From positions 1 to 8,021 of the forward strand of contig CALGIL010000382.1 of NCBI GenBank assembly GCA_937914895.1: a stretch of 8,021 nucleotides of DNA, in the 5' to 3' direction. The notes under the pieces were generated by a model, which was given only the letters and a program-made list of their open reading frames with translations, did no database searches and had not been told where the DNA came from. Of this stretch, positions 7,608 to 8,021 are shown piece after piece (position 1 is the first letter of the stretch; every line of letters begins with the position of its first letter). This DNA comes from an uncultured Angelakisella sp. (GTDB lineage Bacteria; Bacillota; Clostridia; Oscillospirales; Ruminococcaceae). A program made the position numbers and the translations under genes.

Positions 7608-8021
7608 TTGTCTACTGAAAAAAACCGGGTGCTGGACTATGCCCGGATGTCTGCCCCGCGGCAGTTTACGGACCTTGTGCGCCAGCGCCTGGCCCAGGAC
7701 CATCTGTCCCAGCCCCTGGCGCTGGTGCACAGCTACGGGTGCCAGCAAAACGCCGCGGATTCCGAAAAGCTCCGGGGAATTCTTGCCCAGATGGGCTATG
7801 GCTTTACCGACAGCCCGGAGGAAGCGGATTTGATTTTGTACAACACCTGCGCGGTGCGGGAGCACGCCGAGCAGCGGGTGCTGGGCAACGTGGGCGCCCT
7901 GAAGCATTACAAACGGCGAAAGCCGGATTTGATTATTGTGCTGGCGGGGTGCATGACCCAGCAGCCTCAGGTGGCCCAGCGGCTGAAAAAAAGCTATCCC
8001 CATGTGGATATTGTGGTGGGC
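7608..8021 (+). CDS. miaB: tRNA methylthiotransferase MiaB (5' part, cut by window edge)
   Basis: MiaB is a radical-SAM Fe-S enzyme that adds the 2-methylthio group to N6-isopentenyladenosine at position 37 of tRNAs reading UNN codons. The first 138 codons are present with no stop. They cover the N-terminal MTTase domain (about 35-138), with the three conserved cysteines that hold the auxiliary 4Fe-4S cluster: C45 in YGCQQN, C81 in NTCAVREHAE and C115 in AGCMTQQ. The NTCAVREHAE wording favours MiaB over the MtaB and RimO paralogues. The radical-SAM CxxxCxxC motif and TRAM domain would lie beyond the window. The start is TTG 7608, supported by GGAGGG at 7596-7601 six bases upstream; ATG 7647 (residue 14) is in frame but has no ribosome site. 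In many Clostridia mutS and mutL follow, which cannot be seen here. Confidence 0.94.
   Translation, partial: MSTEKNRVLDYARMSAPRQFTDLVRQRLAQDHLSQPLALVHSYGCQQNAADSEKLRGILAQMGYGFTDSPEEADLILYNTCAVREHAEQRVLGNVGALKHYKRRKPDLIIVLAGCMTQQPQVAQRLKKSYPHVDIVVG

Overview
The window is GC-rich chromosomal DNA with strong GGAGG-type Shine-Dalgarno sites, TTG starts on two genes, and rubredoxin plus flavodiiron protein genes. Together these suggest a strictly anaerobic, GC-rich member of the Clostridia, possibly an Oscillospiraceae-type gut bacterium. That placement is inferred from gene style only; no taxonomic marker was compared. All six genes lie on the plus strand and are ordinary housekeeping or stress genes. 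I see no tRNA, rRNA, CRISPR array, insertion sequence or phage gene.

Layout. Positions 1-231 hold an extended -10 promoter element cut by the window edge, then a noncoding stretch with two diverged copies of a ~42-46 nt repeat and a strong hairpin between them. radC follows (232-945) and ends in a probable terminator (987-1013). A promoter overlapped by a good LexA-like operator (1030-1043), with a weaker half-degenerate box downstream, precedes the uvrB-uvrA operon (1129-5939), whose genes are 17 nt apart. A near-consensus promoter at 5952-5980 then drives a rubredoxin gene (6041-6205) and a class A flavodiiron protein gene (6258-7451), ending at a strong terminator (7462-7491). A near-consensus promoter (7527-7555) starts miaB (TTG at 7608), which runs off the right edge.

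How the genes fit together. UvrB and UvrA are two of the three subunits of nucleotide excision repair, probably under SOS control. RadC is traditionally named a repair protein, but its role is uncertain. Rubredoxin and the flavodiiron protein form an electron donor and terminal reductase pair that removes O2 and/or NO in anaerobes. MiaB is an oxygen-sensitive Fe-S radical-SAM tRNA modification enzyme. Repair and oxidative-stress genes are therefore adjacent, but each group has its own promoter, so this is neighbourhood rather than one operon. I found no convincing new system. The points most worth checking are the 5' repeat/hairpin region, the LexA boxes, and a Cys-to-His change in the first UvrA zinc module.
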